In this document: one piece after another, positions 1 to 7,405 of the stretch
How the letters are laid out: each line of letters opens with the position of its first letter
Position numbering within the stretch: the stretch's first letter is position 1
From: CAVQUE01 sp046290435
GTDB taxonomy: Bacteria; Actinomycetota; Acidimicrobiia; Acidimicrobiales; UBA8592
Assembly: GCA_046290435.1 (NCBI GenBank)
Contig: JBKAGO010000051.1
Coordinates: 8,837 to 72,836 of the forward strand
Direction: 5' to 3'
Length of the DNA stretch: 64,000 bases
Translations under genes and position numbers: made by a program
Notes under the pieces: model-generated
Databases searched by the model: none
What the model saw: the letters and a program-made list of their open reading frames with translations, nothing else
Told to the model about the DNA's origin: nothing

Positions 1-2
1 TC

Positions 3-524
3 ACCTCCATCGCCAAACAGACCAACATGTTGGCCCTGAACGCGACGATCGAGGCGGCCCGCGCCGGCGAGGCCGGCAAGGGATTCGCCGTCGTGGCCAA
101 CGAGGTCAAAGAGCTCGCCAAGCAGACCTCGGCAGCCACCGACCAGATCTCCGAACGCATCGCGTCCATCCAGTCCGACACCAGGGAATCGGTGCAGGCA
201 ATCGAGGAGATCGGCAACATCATCGGCCAGATCGCCGAGATCCAGACCTCGGTGGCGGCCGCAGTCACCGAACAGGAAGCCGTGACCAGCCAGATGGGCG
301 CCACCGTCCGTGCGGTGGACTCCGGTATCTCGGGACTCTCGGAGCGCACCGCAGCGCTGGCCCGCGCCGCGACCGAGACCGCCGAGTTGGGCGCCGATGC
401 GGCCGCTCGCACCGGCTCGCTCGAACAGGTCCGCGAGGATCTCGGTCAGGCCATCGGCGAGCGGGAGACGAGCAACAACCGCACGTTCCGCCGTCCCCGG
501 ATCCCCGTGCCCGCCCGAGCCTGA
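3..524 (+). CDS. Methyl-accepting chemotaxis protein, C-terminal fragment (5' truncated by window)
   Basis: The reading frame is open from the window edge, so only the last 173 residues are present. The first residues, TSIAKQTNMLALNATIEAAR, are the near-invariant tip of the MCP cytoplasmic hairpin that contacts CheA/CheW. AGEAGKGFAVVANEVKELA follows and then a long heptad-rich coiled coil (roughly residues 40-150). The tail ends in a basic stretch (RRPRIPVPARA) with no CheR-docking pentapeptide. The role in signal transduction to the flagellar or another CheA pathway follows from the family. The sensor half is off the window, so the stimulus is unknown. No other chemotaxis gene lies nearby. 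The convergent neighbour on the minus strand ends about 90 bp downstream. Confidence 0.93.
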   Translation, partial: TSIAKQTNMLALNATIEAARAGEAGKGFAVVANEVKELAKQTSAATDQISERIASIQSDTRESVQAIEEIGNIIGQIAEIQTSVAAAVTEQEAVTSQMGATVRAVDSGISGLSERTAALARAATETAELGADAAARTGSLEQVREDLGQAIGERETSNNRTFRRPRIPVPARA

Positions 525-612
525 GTGGCCGGCCGACAGACCATGGGTGTCGGGCCCGCGTGCTTCTTCGATCTCGTCGGTGGTGGGCGAGATCGGAGAA
601 GCCGCAGGGCCC

Positions 613-1461
613 TCAGCGGTACTCGGGGGGCCGCTTCTCCAGGAAGGCCCGCATGCCCTCGGCGGGGTCGCCGGTGAGGCTGCAGTAGCTCTGGTTGCGG
701 TCCTCCATGGCCACGACCTCTTCGAGGCTCATACCTGATTCGCTGGCGTTGAGCAGGTCCTTGGTGAGGCGTAGGCCTGTCGGGGCGGTGTAGAGGAGAT
801 CGGCCACGAGGGCCTCGCCGGCCGCAGTGAGCTCGTCGTCGGCCACGACCTCGCTGACCAGACCCACCCGCAACGCCCGTTCGGCGTCGCAGAACCGGCC
901 GGTCATCAGCAACTCCCGGGCCACCGACGACCCGACCAGGCGGGGCAGCAGATACGAGCTGCCGCAGTCGCCGCCACCGAACCCGATGCGGATGAACGCG
1001 GCGTTGAAGCGGGCCGACTCCCCGGCGATGCGGATGTCGGCGGCGAGCGCCAGCGACATCCCCAACCCCGCAGCCGAGCCGTGCACGAGGGCGACGACCG
1101 GCTGGGGGATCCGTCGGAGCTTCACGACCAGCTGGCTCCAACGTCGCTGGTCGCTGAGCATCTTGTAGCCGGCGCCCTGCACCGGTGCCTCCGACGCAGC
1201 CGGTCGATCCTTGAGATCGAGCCCGGCGCAGAAGCCGCGTCCGGCGCCGCGCAGCACGATGACCCGGACGTCGTCGCGCCGTTCGACGGCGTCGAGGTAG
1301 TCGTGGAGCGCCTCACGCATCGCTCTGCTGACGGCGTTGAGCCGATCGGGACTGTTGAGCGTCAGCCAGTCGACGCCGTCGCGGTGCTCGACGAGCAGCG
1401 GCGGCGGCCGATCGTGGTCAGCGGTGTCGTGCGCGCCGGGGTCGTGGTCGTTGTCGGGCAT
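613..1461 (-). CDS. Enoyl-CoA hydratase/isomerase family protein
   Basis: A crotonase-fold protein of 282 aa. Crotonase motifs are visible: RGAGRGFCAGLDLKD forms the first oxyanion-hole segment and HGSAAGLGMSLALAADIRIA the second. GDCGSSYLLPRLVG is the region that usually carries a catalytic acid. The expected role is hydration or isomerisation of acyl-CoA thioesters in fatty-acid or related catabolism; the substrate cannot be read from sequence. The start at MPDND was chosen because GGGAG lies just upstream and the frame before it has no family similarity. It sits 56 bp downstream of the histidine phosphatase gene on the same strand, so the two may be cotranscribed. A TAACGT hexamer about 40 nt upstream could be its own promoter. 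Confidence 0.9.
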   Translation of the reverse strand: MPDNDHDPGAHDTADHDRPPPLLVEHRDGVDWLTLNSPDRLNAVSRAMREALHDYLDAVERRDDVRVIVLRGAGRGFCAGLDLKDRPAASEAPVQGAGYKMLSDQRRWSQLVVKLRRIPQPVVALVHGSAAGLGMSLALAADIRIAGESARFNAAFIRIGFGGGDCGSSYLLPRLVGSSVARELLMTGRFCDAERALRVGLVSEVVADDELTAAGEALVADLLYTAPTGLRLTKDLLNASESGMSLEEVVAMEDRNQSYCSLTGDPAEGMRAFLEKRPPEYR

Positions 1462-1517
1462 CGTCGCTCCCGTGGGTTCGAGGTGAACTGCAGGAGGCGA
1501 CGTTAGCGGTCGCCTGC

Positions 1518-2186
1518 TCAGCTCTCCCGAGGTGTCTCGCTCGGCAGGCCGGCCAGGTGTGCGTGGTCGTTGTAGCGCATCAGCCGCCAGCGGCCCCGCC
1601 GGGGGCCGTGGTCGTCGACCCGCAGTTCGGTGATGGAGGTGTTGAGGGTGAACAGGTCGAAGTGGCCTCGAGCCGGCAGGTCGAGGAAGGTCCGGAAGGC
1701 GACGTCGATGACCCCGCCGTGGCAGGCGACCAGGATGGTCTTGCCCTTGTGCGCGGCGAGCACGTCTTCGAAGGCACGCGATACCCGGAAGAAGAACTCC
1801 GACGCCGACTCGGCGCCGTCGGCGACTCGGTCGTGGCGGCGGCCGATGTAGTCGAAGGCCTCCCACTGCTGACTGATGTCGGAGAAGCGCATCCCGTCGA
1901 TGCTGCCGGGGCGGTGCTCCTCGAGGTCCTTGTGTTCCTCGATGACCAGACCGAGGTGTTCGTTGACGACCTCGGCCGTTTCGCGCGCCCGTGGCAGCGT
2001 GCTCGAGATGAGGACGTCGACGGCGGGCTCGCCGCCCGACTTCCAGCGGTCGCGCAGCGCCTCGGCCTGGCGCCGCCCGAGGCCGGAGAGGCCTTCGCAG
2101 GACTTCTCGCCGCCCATCACCCCCCGGACGGTGACGACGGACTCGCCGTGGCGGACGAGCAGAAGGGTGGTCTCACGTTCGGTCAT
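1518..2186 (-). CDS. Histidine phosphatase family protein (phosphoglycerate mutase-like)
   Basis: A 222-aa protein of the normal length for the family. The N-terminal LLLVRHGES carries the RHG motif with the phospho-accepting His. SSTLPRARETAEVV supplies the second Arg, and LVACHGGVIDV the second catalytic His. The family includes cofactor-dependent phosphoglycerate mutases, alpha-ribazole phosphatases and acid phosphatases; nothing here separates these, so the substrate stays open. No signal peptide, so cytoplasmic. It is the first gene of a probable two-gene unit with the enoyl-CoA hydratase downstream. The region upstream (2187-2411) is shared with the divergent HAD gene. Confidence 0.88.
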   Translation of the reverse strand: MTERETTLLLVRHGESVVTVRGVMGGEKSCEGLSGLGRRQAEALRDRWKSGGEPAVDVLISSTLPRARETAEVVNEHLGLVIEEHKDLEEHRPGSIDGMRFSDISQQWEAFDYIGRRHDRVADGAESASEFFFRVSRAFEDVLAAHKGKTILVACHGGVIDVAFRTFLDLPARGHFDLFTLNTSITELRVDDHGPRRGRWRLMRYNDHAHLAGLPSETPRES

Positions 2187-2359
2187 GACGGGTCATCGTC
2201 GCCGCAGCGACCCCGACCCGCAACCTCGAGCAGTCGGCTTTCTCGGCTCGGGGGCAGCGCTGACCGCTGGATCCAGCGGATCCCTGGCCTGGCGACCCCG
2301 CTCCGGTCTCTGCGCACGCTCCAGGGAGGCTCGGACCGCCGGGGCACGGGGGCCGGGGG

Positions 2360-2423
2360 AAGGGTCTGCACGGGAGCCGGGGCGCCGGGACCGGCAGTAC
2401 CCTCGGCACCCGTGCAGACCCTT
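2360..2423. promoter_or_regulatory. 15-bp perfect inverted repeat flanking the HAD-gene promoter
   Basis: The left arm AAGGGTCTGCACGGG (2360-2374) and right arm (2409-2423) are exact reverse complements separated by 34 bp. A TACCCT hexamer (2398-2403) lies between the arms, and the GTG start codon at 2412 lies inside the right arm. If transcription starts at or next to that GTG, the left arm is not transcribed. The pair would then act at DNA level, as a binding site for a dimeric regulator at about -45 and +5, rather than as an RNA hairpin. This is inference; only the repeat is seen directly. Confidence 0.55.
2398..2403 (+). promoter_or_regulatory. Predicted -10 element, leaderless promoter of HAD gene
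   Basis: TACCCT ends 8 nt before the GTG at 2412 and there is no Shine-Dalgarno. The spacing puts the transcript start at or within a few nt of the start codon. Confidence 0.5.
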
Positions 2424-3512
2424 CCCGCGATGATCGCGACCGACCTCGACGGCACGCTGCTCGGCCCCGACGGCGAGGTCAGCGAGCGAACCTGTGCCGC
2501 CGTCGCTGCGGCGCACGAGGCCGGCATCGTCGTCGTCGCCGCCACCGGCCGCAGCCGCCTCACGGCGATCGCCAAACTGGCCGGCTGCCCCGACATCCGC
2601 TGGGTGGTGTGCTCGAACGGAGCGATGGTCTGGGATCGAGCGGACGACCGGATGCATCTCCACCGAGCCATCGACGGGCCCGACGCCGTGGCTCTCATGG
2701 AGGGGTTGCGCGACCATCCCGACGCGTTGGGCTTCGGATGGGAGACGGTCGACGGCTTCGGCTACGACGAGGTGTTCCGGTCGCATCGGCGGCTCGACTC
2801 GGCGCCGCTCGTGGTGGGTGACGTCGCGATGCCCGGCCTCGGCGACCAGGTGACGAAGCTGTTGGTCTCGCACTGCGAACTGCTCGGCAACGATCTGCAC
2901 CGGCACCTGTCGGGCCATCTCCATGCCGGCGTGACGGTGTCGAGCTCGGGCGGGCCGTTCATCGAGGCCACGGCGCTCGGCGTCGACAAGTCGTCGACCC
3001 TGGCGGGCCTGGCCGAGGCCATGGGTATCGCCGCCGAGTCCGTGATGGCCTTCGGCGATCAACACAACGACCTCGAGATGCTGCAATGGGCCGGCACCGG
3101 CGTCGCCATGGGCAACGCCCACCCTGAAGTAGCCGCCGCCGCATCGCTGGTGGCCAAGACCCACACCGAAGACGGAGTAGCCCAGGTGATCGAGTCCCTC
3201 CTCGAACGCTGTGACGTTGCACACGCTCGAGCGTGTGCAAACCCGTCACAAACGTGGAGCCCGGGCCGCGACGGCCGGGCGGCAACCGTCGGCGCTCCGC
3301 GCCGCACCCGAGACGGCCGACGCACCCCCGCTGGCCTCTTGGGCACCCCCACGGCCGTCTCGGCCCGACGCCGCTGCTGCGCAGCCCGCCGACACACGGC
3401 CGACGACGTGGAAGCTTCGGGCTCACTCACTCGCTTCGCTCGCTCCGTTCACCCGAGTTCGACTCGAGCGGCTGACGCCGCGCTGTTCTTTGTCTGCCGA
3501 CCGAGCAAGTAG
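2412..3512 (+). CDS. Cof-type HAD phosphatase with repeat-derived C-terminal tail
   Basis: Residues 1-268 form a complete Cof/YbiV-like HAD phosphatase. MIATDLDGTLL holds the nucleophile and acid Asp residues, VAATGRS is motif II, KSSTLAGLAEAMG carries the Lys, and VMAFGDQHNDLEML is the motif IV acidic loop. It should dephosphorylate a sugar phosphate or similar metabolite in the cytoplasm. GTG 2412 is chosen over ATG 2430 because TACCCT lies 8 nt before it. After IESLLERCD the family match ends. The frame continues for about 98 more residues through a 24-bp palindrome and a dispersed repeat (Arg/Ala-rich, no family resemblance) to a TAG inside a hairpin. The native stop seems to have been lost when repeat DNA arrived. 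Family assignment is firm; the real C-terminus is not. Confidence 0.82.
   Translation: MQTLPAMIATDLDGTLLGPDGEVSERTCAAVAAAHEAGIVVVAATGRSRLTAIAKLAGCPDIRWVVCSNGAMVWDRADDRMHLHRAIDGPDAVALMEGLRDHPDALGFGWETVDGFGYDEVFRSHRRLDSAPLVVGDVAMPGLGDQVTKLLVSHCELLGNDLHRHLSGHLHAGVTVSSSGGPFIEATALGVDKSSTLAGLAEAMGIAAESVMAFGDQHNDLEMLQWAGTGVAMGNAHPEVAAAASLVAKTHTEDGVAQVIESLLERCDVAHARACANPSQTWSPGRDGRAATVGAPRRTRDGRRTPAGLLGTPTAVSARRRCCAARRHTADDVEASGSLTRFARSVHPSSTRAADAALFFVCRPSK
3211..3249. repeat. 24-bp perfect palindrome inside a longer inverted repeat (copy 1)
   Basis: Positions 3217-3240 form a perfect palindrome beginning TTGCACACGCTC. It is flanked by GTGACG (3211-3216) and CGTCAC (3244-3249), which extend the symmetry after a 3-bp interruption. 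It coincides with the point where the HAD protein loses family similarity. A diverged relative occurs at 33274-33313. It could be an operator, a hairpin terminator or a mobile-element end. Confidence 0.75.
3287..3420. repeat. Dispersed structured repeat, copy A (partial)
   Basis: This begins CGTCGGCGCTC and contains the inverted pair CGAGACGGCCG / CGGCCGTCTCG around a GC-rich loop. CCGCTGCTGCGCAGCCCGCC and CGACACACGGCCG follow. The same ordered blocks recur at 3629-3848 and 62206-62435, and in part at 62049-62165. The copy ends near GACGACGTGGAAGC, where it departs from the others. All six frames are open only because of high GC, and no conserved protein is visible. Confidence 0.75.
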
Positions 3513-3552
3513 CTCGGCAGACGCCGGGGGACCGCCGGAGGCCGTCCCCCGG
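3492..3552 (+). terminator. Two tandem hairpins at the end of the HAD reading frame
   Basis: Hairpin 1 pairs GTCTGCCGA (3492-3500) with TCGGCAGAC (3514-3522), and the TAG stop of the HAD frame lies in its loop. Hairpin 2 pairs CCGGGGGAC (3524-3532) with GTCCCCCGG (3544-3552) across an 11-nt loop. No T-tract follows. The position between convergent genes fits a transcription end, but they may simply be parts of the repeat DNA. Confidence 0.5.
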
Positions 3553-3628
3553 ACCCCCTCGCAGGCGGCCTCCCTGACCGCCGCGTGCAGAGCCAAACAC
3601 CCCAGCAGGGCCGCGAGACGCAGACACG

Positions 3629-3848
3629 CGTCGGCGCTCTCGCCGCACCCGAGACGGCCGACGCACCCCGGCGGGTCCCTTGGGCACCCCCCCAGCCGTC
3701 TCGGCGAGACGCCGCTGCTGCGCAGCCCGCCGACACCAGCCGGCGACGTGCATCCCGGACCGGGCGTGAGACGAGGAAGAGCCCGAGGATCCCGGCGCGA
3801 GCCCGCCGGAGACGAGCCGGCCCAGAAACACCGAGCCGGCCCAGAAAC
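3629..3848. repeat. Dispersed structured repeat, copy B (full length)
   Basis: About 220 bp. Blocks in order: CGTCGGCGCTC; the arm pair CGAGACGGCCG / GCCGTCTCGG; CCGCTGCTGCGCAGCCCGCC; GACGTGCATCCCGGACCG; GAGGATCCCGGCGCGAG; GGAGACGAGCCGGCCCAGAAA. The last block is duplicated, with GAGCCGGCCCAGAAAC appearing twice in succession. The copy stops exactly at the stop codon of the convergent map gene, so the element abuts or slightly overlaps its 3' end. Confidence 0.78.
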
Positions 3849-4795
3849 TACGCGTACTGCTCGGCGAATACCTCGTTGGGGATCGTGCCCGAGGCGGTCT
3901 TGGTCATGATCTCGACGCCGTCGGGGGTGACCACCATCGTGTGTTCGAACTGGGCGGAGCGGCAGCCATCGGCGGTCAGCGCCGTCCAGTCGTCGTCCCA
4001 CAGGTACAGGTCGGGTCCGCCGAGATTGAGCATGGGTTCGATGGTGAAGCTCATGCCGAGCTCGATCTCGGTGGTGGCGCGCTTGTCGAAGTAGTGCGGG
4101 ATGGCCAGTGCGCTGTGGAACTCGGGGCCGACGCCGTGGCCGATGAACTCGCGCACGACGGACAGGTCGTGGGCGTGGGCGTGGGTCTCGATGGCTCGGC
4201 CGATGTCGTTGACCTTGGACCCGGGGCGGACGGTGGCGATGCCGGCGTTCATGGCGTTGCGGGTCTCGCGCACGAGGCGGCGGGAGTCGTCGTCGACCTC
4301 ACCGACGCAGAAGGTCACGGAGGTGTCGCCGTGGACGCCTTCGTAGAAGACGGTGACGTCGATGTTGACGATGTCGCCGTCGGCGAGGCGGCGGTTGTCG
4401 GGGATCCCGTGGCAGATGACCTCGTTGACCGAGGTGCACACCGACTTGGGGAAGCCCCGGTAGTTGAGGGGGCTCGGGTAGGCGTTGCGCCGGATGATCT
4501 CGTCGTGGGCGATCTCGTCGAGCTTGTCGGTGGTGATGCCGGGTTCGACGTGGCTGCCGACGTGCAACAGGACCTCGGCGGCGACGGCGCCGGCGCGGCG
4601 CATGCGGTCGATCTCGTCTGCGGTCCGCACGATCGGCAGGACTGATCGGCCCGGGTCTCCGTGCAGGGCGTAGGGCGGTCGGGCGATCTCCTTGGGGACC
4701 GTCCGGCGCGGGCTCTGCAGGCCCGGTGTCACGGGCGGGTGCGACGGGCGCGCCGCTGCGGCGTTTCGATTGCGGTTGCGCTTCCGTTTGACCAT
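3848..4795 (-). CDS. map: Type I methionine aminopeptidase
   Basis: A 315-aa enzyme that removes the initiator Met from nascent proteins. The N-terminal 55 residues are basic and proline-containing (KRKRNRNRN, then PSHPPVTPG), like the ribosome-proximal extension seen in actinobacterial MapB proteins. The catalytic part has all five metal ligands: NIDVTVFYEGVHGDTS (two Asp), FIGHGVGPEFHS (His), FTIEPML (Glu) and QFEHTM (Glu). CHGIPD supplies the substrate-facing His. The start at MVKRK is preceded by TACCCT 6 nt upstream and no Shine-Dalgarno. It lies 62 bp downstream of the MaoC gene on the same strand, but the close promoter suggests independent expression. Its 3' end abuts a dispersed repeat. 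Confidence 0.96.
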   Translation of the reverse strand: MVKRKRNRNRNAAAARPSHPPVTPGLQSPRRTVPKEIARPPYALHGDPGRSVLPIVRTADEIDRMRRAGAVAAEVLLHVGSHVEPGITTDKLDEIAHDEIIRRNAYPSPLNYRGFPKSVCTSVNEVICHGIPDNRRLADGDIVNIDVTVFYEGVHGDTSVTFCVGEVDDDSRRLVRETRNAMNAGIATVRPGSKVNDIGRAIETHAHAHDLSVVREFIGHGVGPEFHSALAIPHYFDKRATTEIELGMSFTIEPMLNLGGPDLYLWDDDWTALTADGCRSAQFEHTMVVTPDGVEIMTKTASGTIPNEVFAEQYA

Positions 4796-4801
4796 CCGAC
4801 C

Positions 4802-4807
4802 AGGGTA
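4802..4807 (-). promoter_or_regulatory. Predicted -10 element, leaderless promoter of map
   Basis: On the minus strand TACCCT ends 6 nt before the ATG at 4795. No Shine-Dalgarno lies between. Confidence 0.5.
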
Positions 4808-4857
4808 TCGGCCTCGACCGGCCCAGGTTGGGCCGCCCCGGCTTGTGGCCGGTTCCC

Positions 4858-5307
4858 CTACATGAACCGCGAGATGCTCTCGACGACGCAGGCGGGTTTG
4901 GGGGCGCCGTCGATCTCGACGGTGATGGTGACCGTCACCTGGACGCCGCCGGCGATCTCGGTGGCACCGGAGATGGTGGCGGCGCCGCGGATGCGTGACC
5001 CGACGGGCACCGGCGCCGGGAACCGGACCTTGTCGACGCCGTAGTTGACGCCCATCGTGACGTTCTGCACGTCGAGCAGTTCGGGGAGGAACTGGTTGGT
5101 GAGCGACAGCGTGAGGTAGCCGTGGGCGATGGTGGTGCCGAAGGGCCCTTCGGCGGCGCGTTCGGGATCGACATGGATCCACTGGTGATCGCCGGTGGCG
5201 TCGGCGAAGGTGTCGATGCGGTCCTGGGTGATCTCGATCCAGTCGGTGACACCGAGGTCGGTTCCGACGGCGTCGAGCAGGGCGGCGGGGTTGGCGAAGG
5301 TGGTCAT
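4858..5307 (-). CDS. MaoC family (R)-enoyl-CoA hydratase-like protein
   Basis: A 149-aa single hot-dog-fold protein. FADATGDHQWIHVD contains the Asp and His spaced as in the catalytic hydratase-2 motif of MaoC/Rv0130-type enzymes. EGPFGTTIAHGYLTLSL is the conserved helix and loop after it. Expected activity is stereospecific hydration of a 2-enoyl-CoA, though many actinobacterial homologues have unassigned substrates. The start at MTTFANP has TATCGT 7 nt upstream. The divergent CDF-like gene starts 62 bp away, so the two share a short intergenic region with back-to-back leaderless promoters. Confidence 0.9.
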   Translation of the reverse strand: MTTFANPAALLDAVGTDLGVTDWIEITQDRIDTFADATGDHQWIHVDPERAAEGPFGTTIAHGYLTLSLTNQFLPELLDVQNVTMGVNYGVDKVRFPAPVPVGSRIRGAATISGATEIAGGVQVTVTITVEIDGAPKPACVVESISRFM

Positions 5308-5314
5308 GGCCGAG

Positions 5315-5320
5315 ACGATA
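5315..5320 (-). promoter_or_regulatory. Predicted -10 element, leaderless promoter of MaoC gene
   Basis: Minus-strand TATCGT ends 7 nt before the ATG at 5307. No ribosome binding site lies in the gap. Confidence 0.45.
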
Positions 5321-5354
5321 GACCCGGCGATGTGCACGGCCATCCCCGCCGCCT

Positions 5355-5360
5355 TAGCCT
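5355..5360 (+). promoter_or_regulatory. Predicted -10 element, leaderless promoter of CDF-like gene
   Basis: TAGCCT ends 8 nt before the ATG at 5369. It faces the divergent MaoC promoter about 35 bp away. Confidence 0.5.
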
Positions 5361-5368
5361 GCGCTGGG

Positions 5369-6289
5369 ATGAGCACCAGCGGCGGAACCCGGGCGATCGT
5401 CGCCGCACTGGTCGCCGGCGTGTTCGTGGCCGCCGCGACGTTCGTCGGATTCGTGGTGACGGGTTCGTCGTCGTTGCTCGCCGGGGCGGTGCTCTCGGTG
5501 GCCGGCTCCGGCAGCCAGGCGCTGCTGTTGCTGGGGGGTCGCCGGGCCCGCAGGCTCGCCACGCTCGATCATCCCTTCGGGTACGGGCGAGCGCAGTACT
5601 TCTGGGCCTTCGTTGTGGCGCTGGTGTTGTTCTCGCTGGGCTCGCTGTTCGCGACCCGCCGGGGCGTCGGAGAGGTAGGCGGCCCCGACGAGCTCGACTC
5701 GCTGGGGTGGGCCGTCGGGATCCTGCTGGTCGCGATCGTGGTCGAGGGCCTGTCGCTCCGGACAGCGGTGAAGGAGTCCCGGCCGCTGAAGGGCGAGTAC
5801 CGCTGGCGGGCATTCATCCGCCGGGCGAAGGTGCCCGAGCTCCCGGTCGTGGTGGTCGAGGGCCTCGCTTCCGTCGTCGGGCTGGTGATCGCCCTTGCCG
5901 CTGTCACGCTGGCCCAGCTCACGGGCGACCCGGAGTGGGACGGCATCGGTGCGGTGGCGATCGGGGTGCTGCTGGGGATCCTCGCACTCATGACGGCCAT
6001 CGGGATGAAGAGCCTTCTCATCGGCGAGGGGGCGCTGCCCGAACAGCGCGACCGGATGCTCGCGGCCGTGGGGGAAGCGCCCGACGTCGAGCGGCTCGTC
6101 CACATGCGCACCGAGTACCTCGGCCCCGACGAGATGCTGATCGCGGCCAAGGTGCAGTTCGACGCAGGGCTGTCGGTGAGCGAGCTCGCCGATGCCATCG
6201 AGGCCACCGAGGCCGCCATCCGCGACGCCGAACCGATCGCCCGGGTGATCTACCTCGAGCCCGACTTCTCCGAGCTCGACGGCGACTGA
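5369..6289 (+). CDS. Cation diffusion facilitator-like membrane protein lacking the usual metal ligands
   Basis: 306 aa with six predicted membrane helices and a C-terminal cytoplasmic domain (about 210-306). DHPFGYGRAQYFWAF (68-82) and the overall order match the SLC30A9-like branch of CDF transporters. In that branch TM2 normally carries Glu, His and Asp in an E-x2-H-x3-D pattern and TM5 an acidic ED pair. Here TM2 reads LLAGAVLSVAGSGSQ (positions 39, 42 and 46 are Gly, Leu, Gly) and TM5 reads VEGLASVVG (Asp replaced by Gly165). It keeps the fold but probably cannot bind Zn2+ at the canonical site, so export activity is doubtful. The ATG at 5369 was chosen from the preceding TAGCCT. It is convergent with the next enoyl-CoA hydratase. 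Confidence 0.85.
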   Translation: MSTSGGTRAIVAALVAGVFVAAATFVGFVVTGSSSLLAGAVLSVAGSGSQALLLLGGRRARRLATLDHPFGYGRAQYFWAFVVALVLFSLGSLFATRRGVGEVGGPDELDSLGWAVGILLVAIVVEGLSLRTAVKESRPLKGEYRWRAFIRRAKVPELPVVVVEGLASVVGLVIALAAVTLAQLTGDPEWDGIGAVAIGVLLGILALMTAIGMKSLLIGEGALPEQRDRMLAAVGEAPDVERLVHMRTEYLGPDEMLIAAKVQFDAGLSVSELADAIEATEAAIRDAEPIARVIYLEPDFSELDGD

Positions 6290-6295
6290 ACCGCT

Positions 6296-6373
6296 GGGGT
6301 CAAGCGTACTTTCAACCAACTCCGGTCGACGAGCCGGGAGCCGCTGCCACAGTGGTTGGAGTAAAACTGCCCC
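6296..6373. repeat. Long-arm inverted repeat element, degenerate copy 1
   Basis: The left arm starts CTGGGGTCAAGCGTACTTTC and continues to CAACCAACTCCGG. The right arm, ending about 6373, survives only in part (GTGGTTGGAGT, ACT, CCCC). Flank GAACCGC precedes it, as at 63440. The loop GTCGACGAGCCGGGAG resembles the loops of the other two copies. It lies between convergent genes. Confidence 0.7.
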
Positions 6374-6447
6374 TGCCCTCCTCCCGCCGGGCGAGCCCGC
6401 ATGTCGATGCCACTCGAGCCGGCCGGAAGCAGGACTCGTCCCCTGCC

Positions 6448-7251
6448 CTACCCGGCTTGGGCGCTGCCGCGCGATTGGATGGCTTCGCGGTTGGCGGCGA
6501 GCGCTTCGCGGTCGAAGCCGGCGATCCACTCCCCCGAGAAGCGATTCTCGGCGGCGAGCGCCGGATCGTCGAATGGGGCGGCGGCCACCCGGTAGGCGGC
6601 CTTGATCGCCTGCAGGTTCTGCAGGGGAACGCTCGCCATGTCGGTCGCCAGCGCGCGGGCGGCGTCGAGGAGCTCGTCGTGGGGTACGACCTGGTTGACG
6701 AGCCCCCAGTCGAGCGCCGTGGCGGCATCGACATAATTGCCGGTGAAGCTCATCTGGCGGGCCCGGCGAATGCCGATGGCCTGGGGCAACAACACGGTGA
6801 GGCCCCAGCCGGGCATGACCCCCACCCGGGCGTGGGTGTCGGCAAAGCGGGCCCGCTCGCTGGCGATCAGGAAGTCGCAGCCGAGCGCCAGCTCGAAGCC
6901 GCCGGTGACGGCTGGACCGTTCACCGCACCGACGAGGGGCTTGGTCAGGGCCCCGAACGGCAGCGGCGAGTTGGTCACCGACGCCTCGGCATCGCCGTCG
7001 CTGCCGAGTTCGGTGGGAGCCGCCGACATCGAACCGCCGCTGAGCTCCTTGAGGTCGAGGCCGGCGCAGAACGCCGGGTCGGCGCCGGTGAGGATCATGG
7101 CGTGGACGTCGGGGTCGGCGTCGAGTTCGGTCAGCGCCGCGGGCACTGCCGCACGCAGTTCGCGGTTGAGGGCGTTGCGGGCGTCGGGGCGGTTCATGGT
7201 GACGACGGCGACGCCGTCGCGCACCTCGGTGAGGATCACGGATTCGGCCAT
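6448..7251 (-). CDS. Enoyl-CoA hydratase/isomerase family protein
   Basis: A 267-aa crotonase-superfamily protein. LTGADPAFCAGLDLKEL and NGPAVTGGFELALGCDFLI are the two oxyanion-hole segments. ARVGVMPGWGLTVLLPQAIG carries the position of one catalytic acid. Expected to act on an acyl-CoA in beta-oxidation or a related degradation route; substrate unknown. The start ATG 7251 has CACAAT about 6 nt before it, a weak leaderless-type promoter. The next gene, divergent, is a CoA-transferase, which fits a shared acyl-CoA theme. It resembles the hydratase at 613-1461 only at family level. Confidence 0.92.
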   Translation of the reverse strand: MAESVILTEVRDGVAVVTMNRPDARNALNRELRAAVPAALTELDADPDVHAMILTGADPAFCAGLDLKELSGGSMSAAPTELGSDGDAEASVTNSPLPFGALTKPLVGAVNGPAVTGGFELALGCDFLIASERARFADTHARVGVMPGWGLTVLLPQAIGIRRARQMSFTGNYVDAATALDWGLVNQVVPHDELLDAARALATDMASVPLQNLQAIKAAYRVAAAPFDDPALAAENRFSGEWIAGFDREALAANREAIQSRGSAQAG

Positions 7252-7405
7252 CGGGCGATTGTGGCATCATCGCCGCCGCAGCGCGGTCGCACCGGGTCGT
7301 CGACCCCGCGATGGCCAGGCCCGGGCCGGCGTCGACGCCCGAGGATCTGACGGCATGTCAGAATGCTGCACGCAAGCCGATGCTCTCCAGTTCCGAGGAA
7401 GACCC

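Noticed and set aside
3200..4000. Several overlapping open frames of 60-230 codons between the HAD and map genes
   Set aside because: All arise from the GC-rich repeats, no frame is shared among the four copies with coding constraint, and none has a recognisable start signal.
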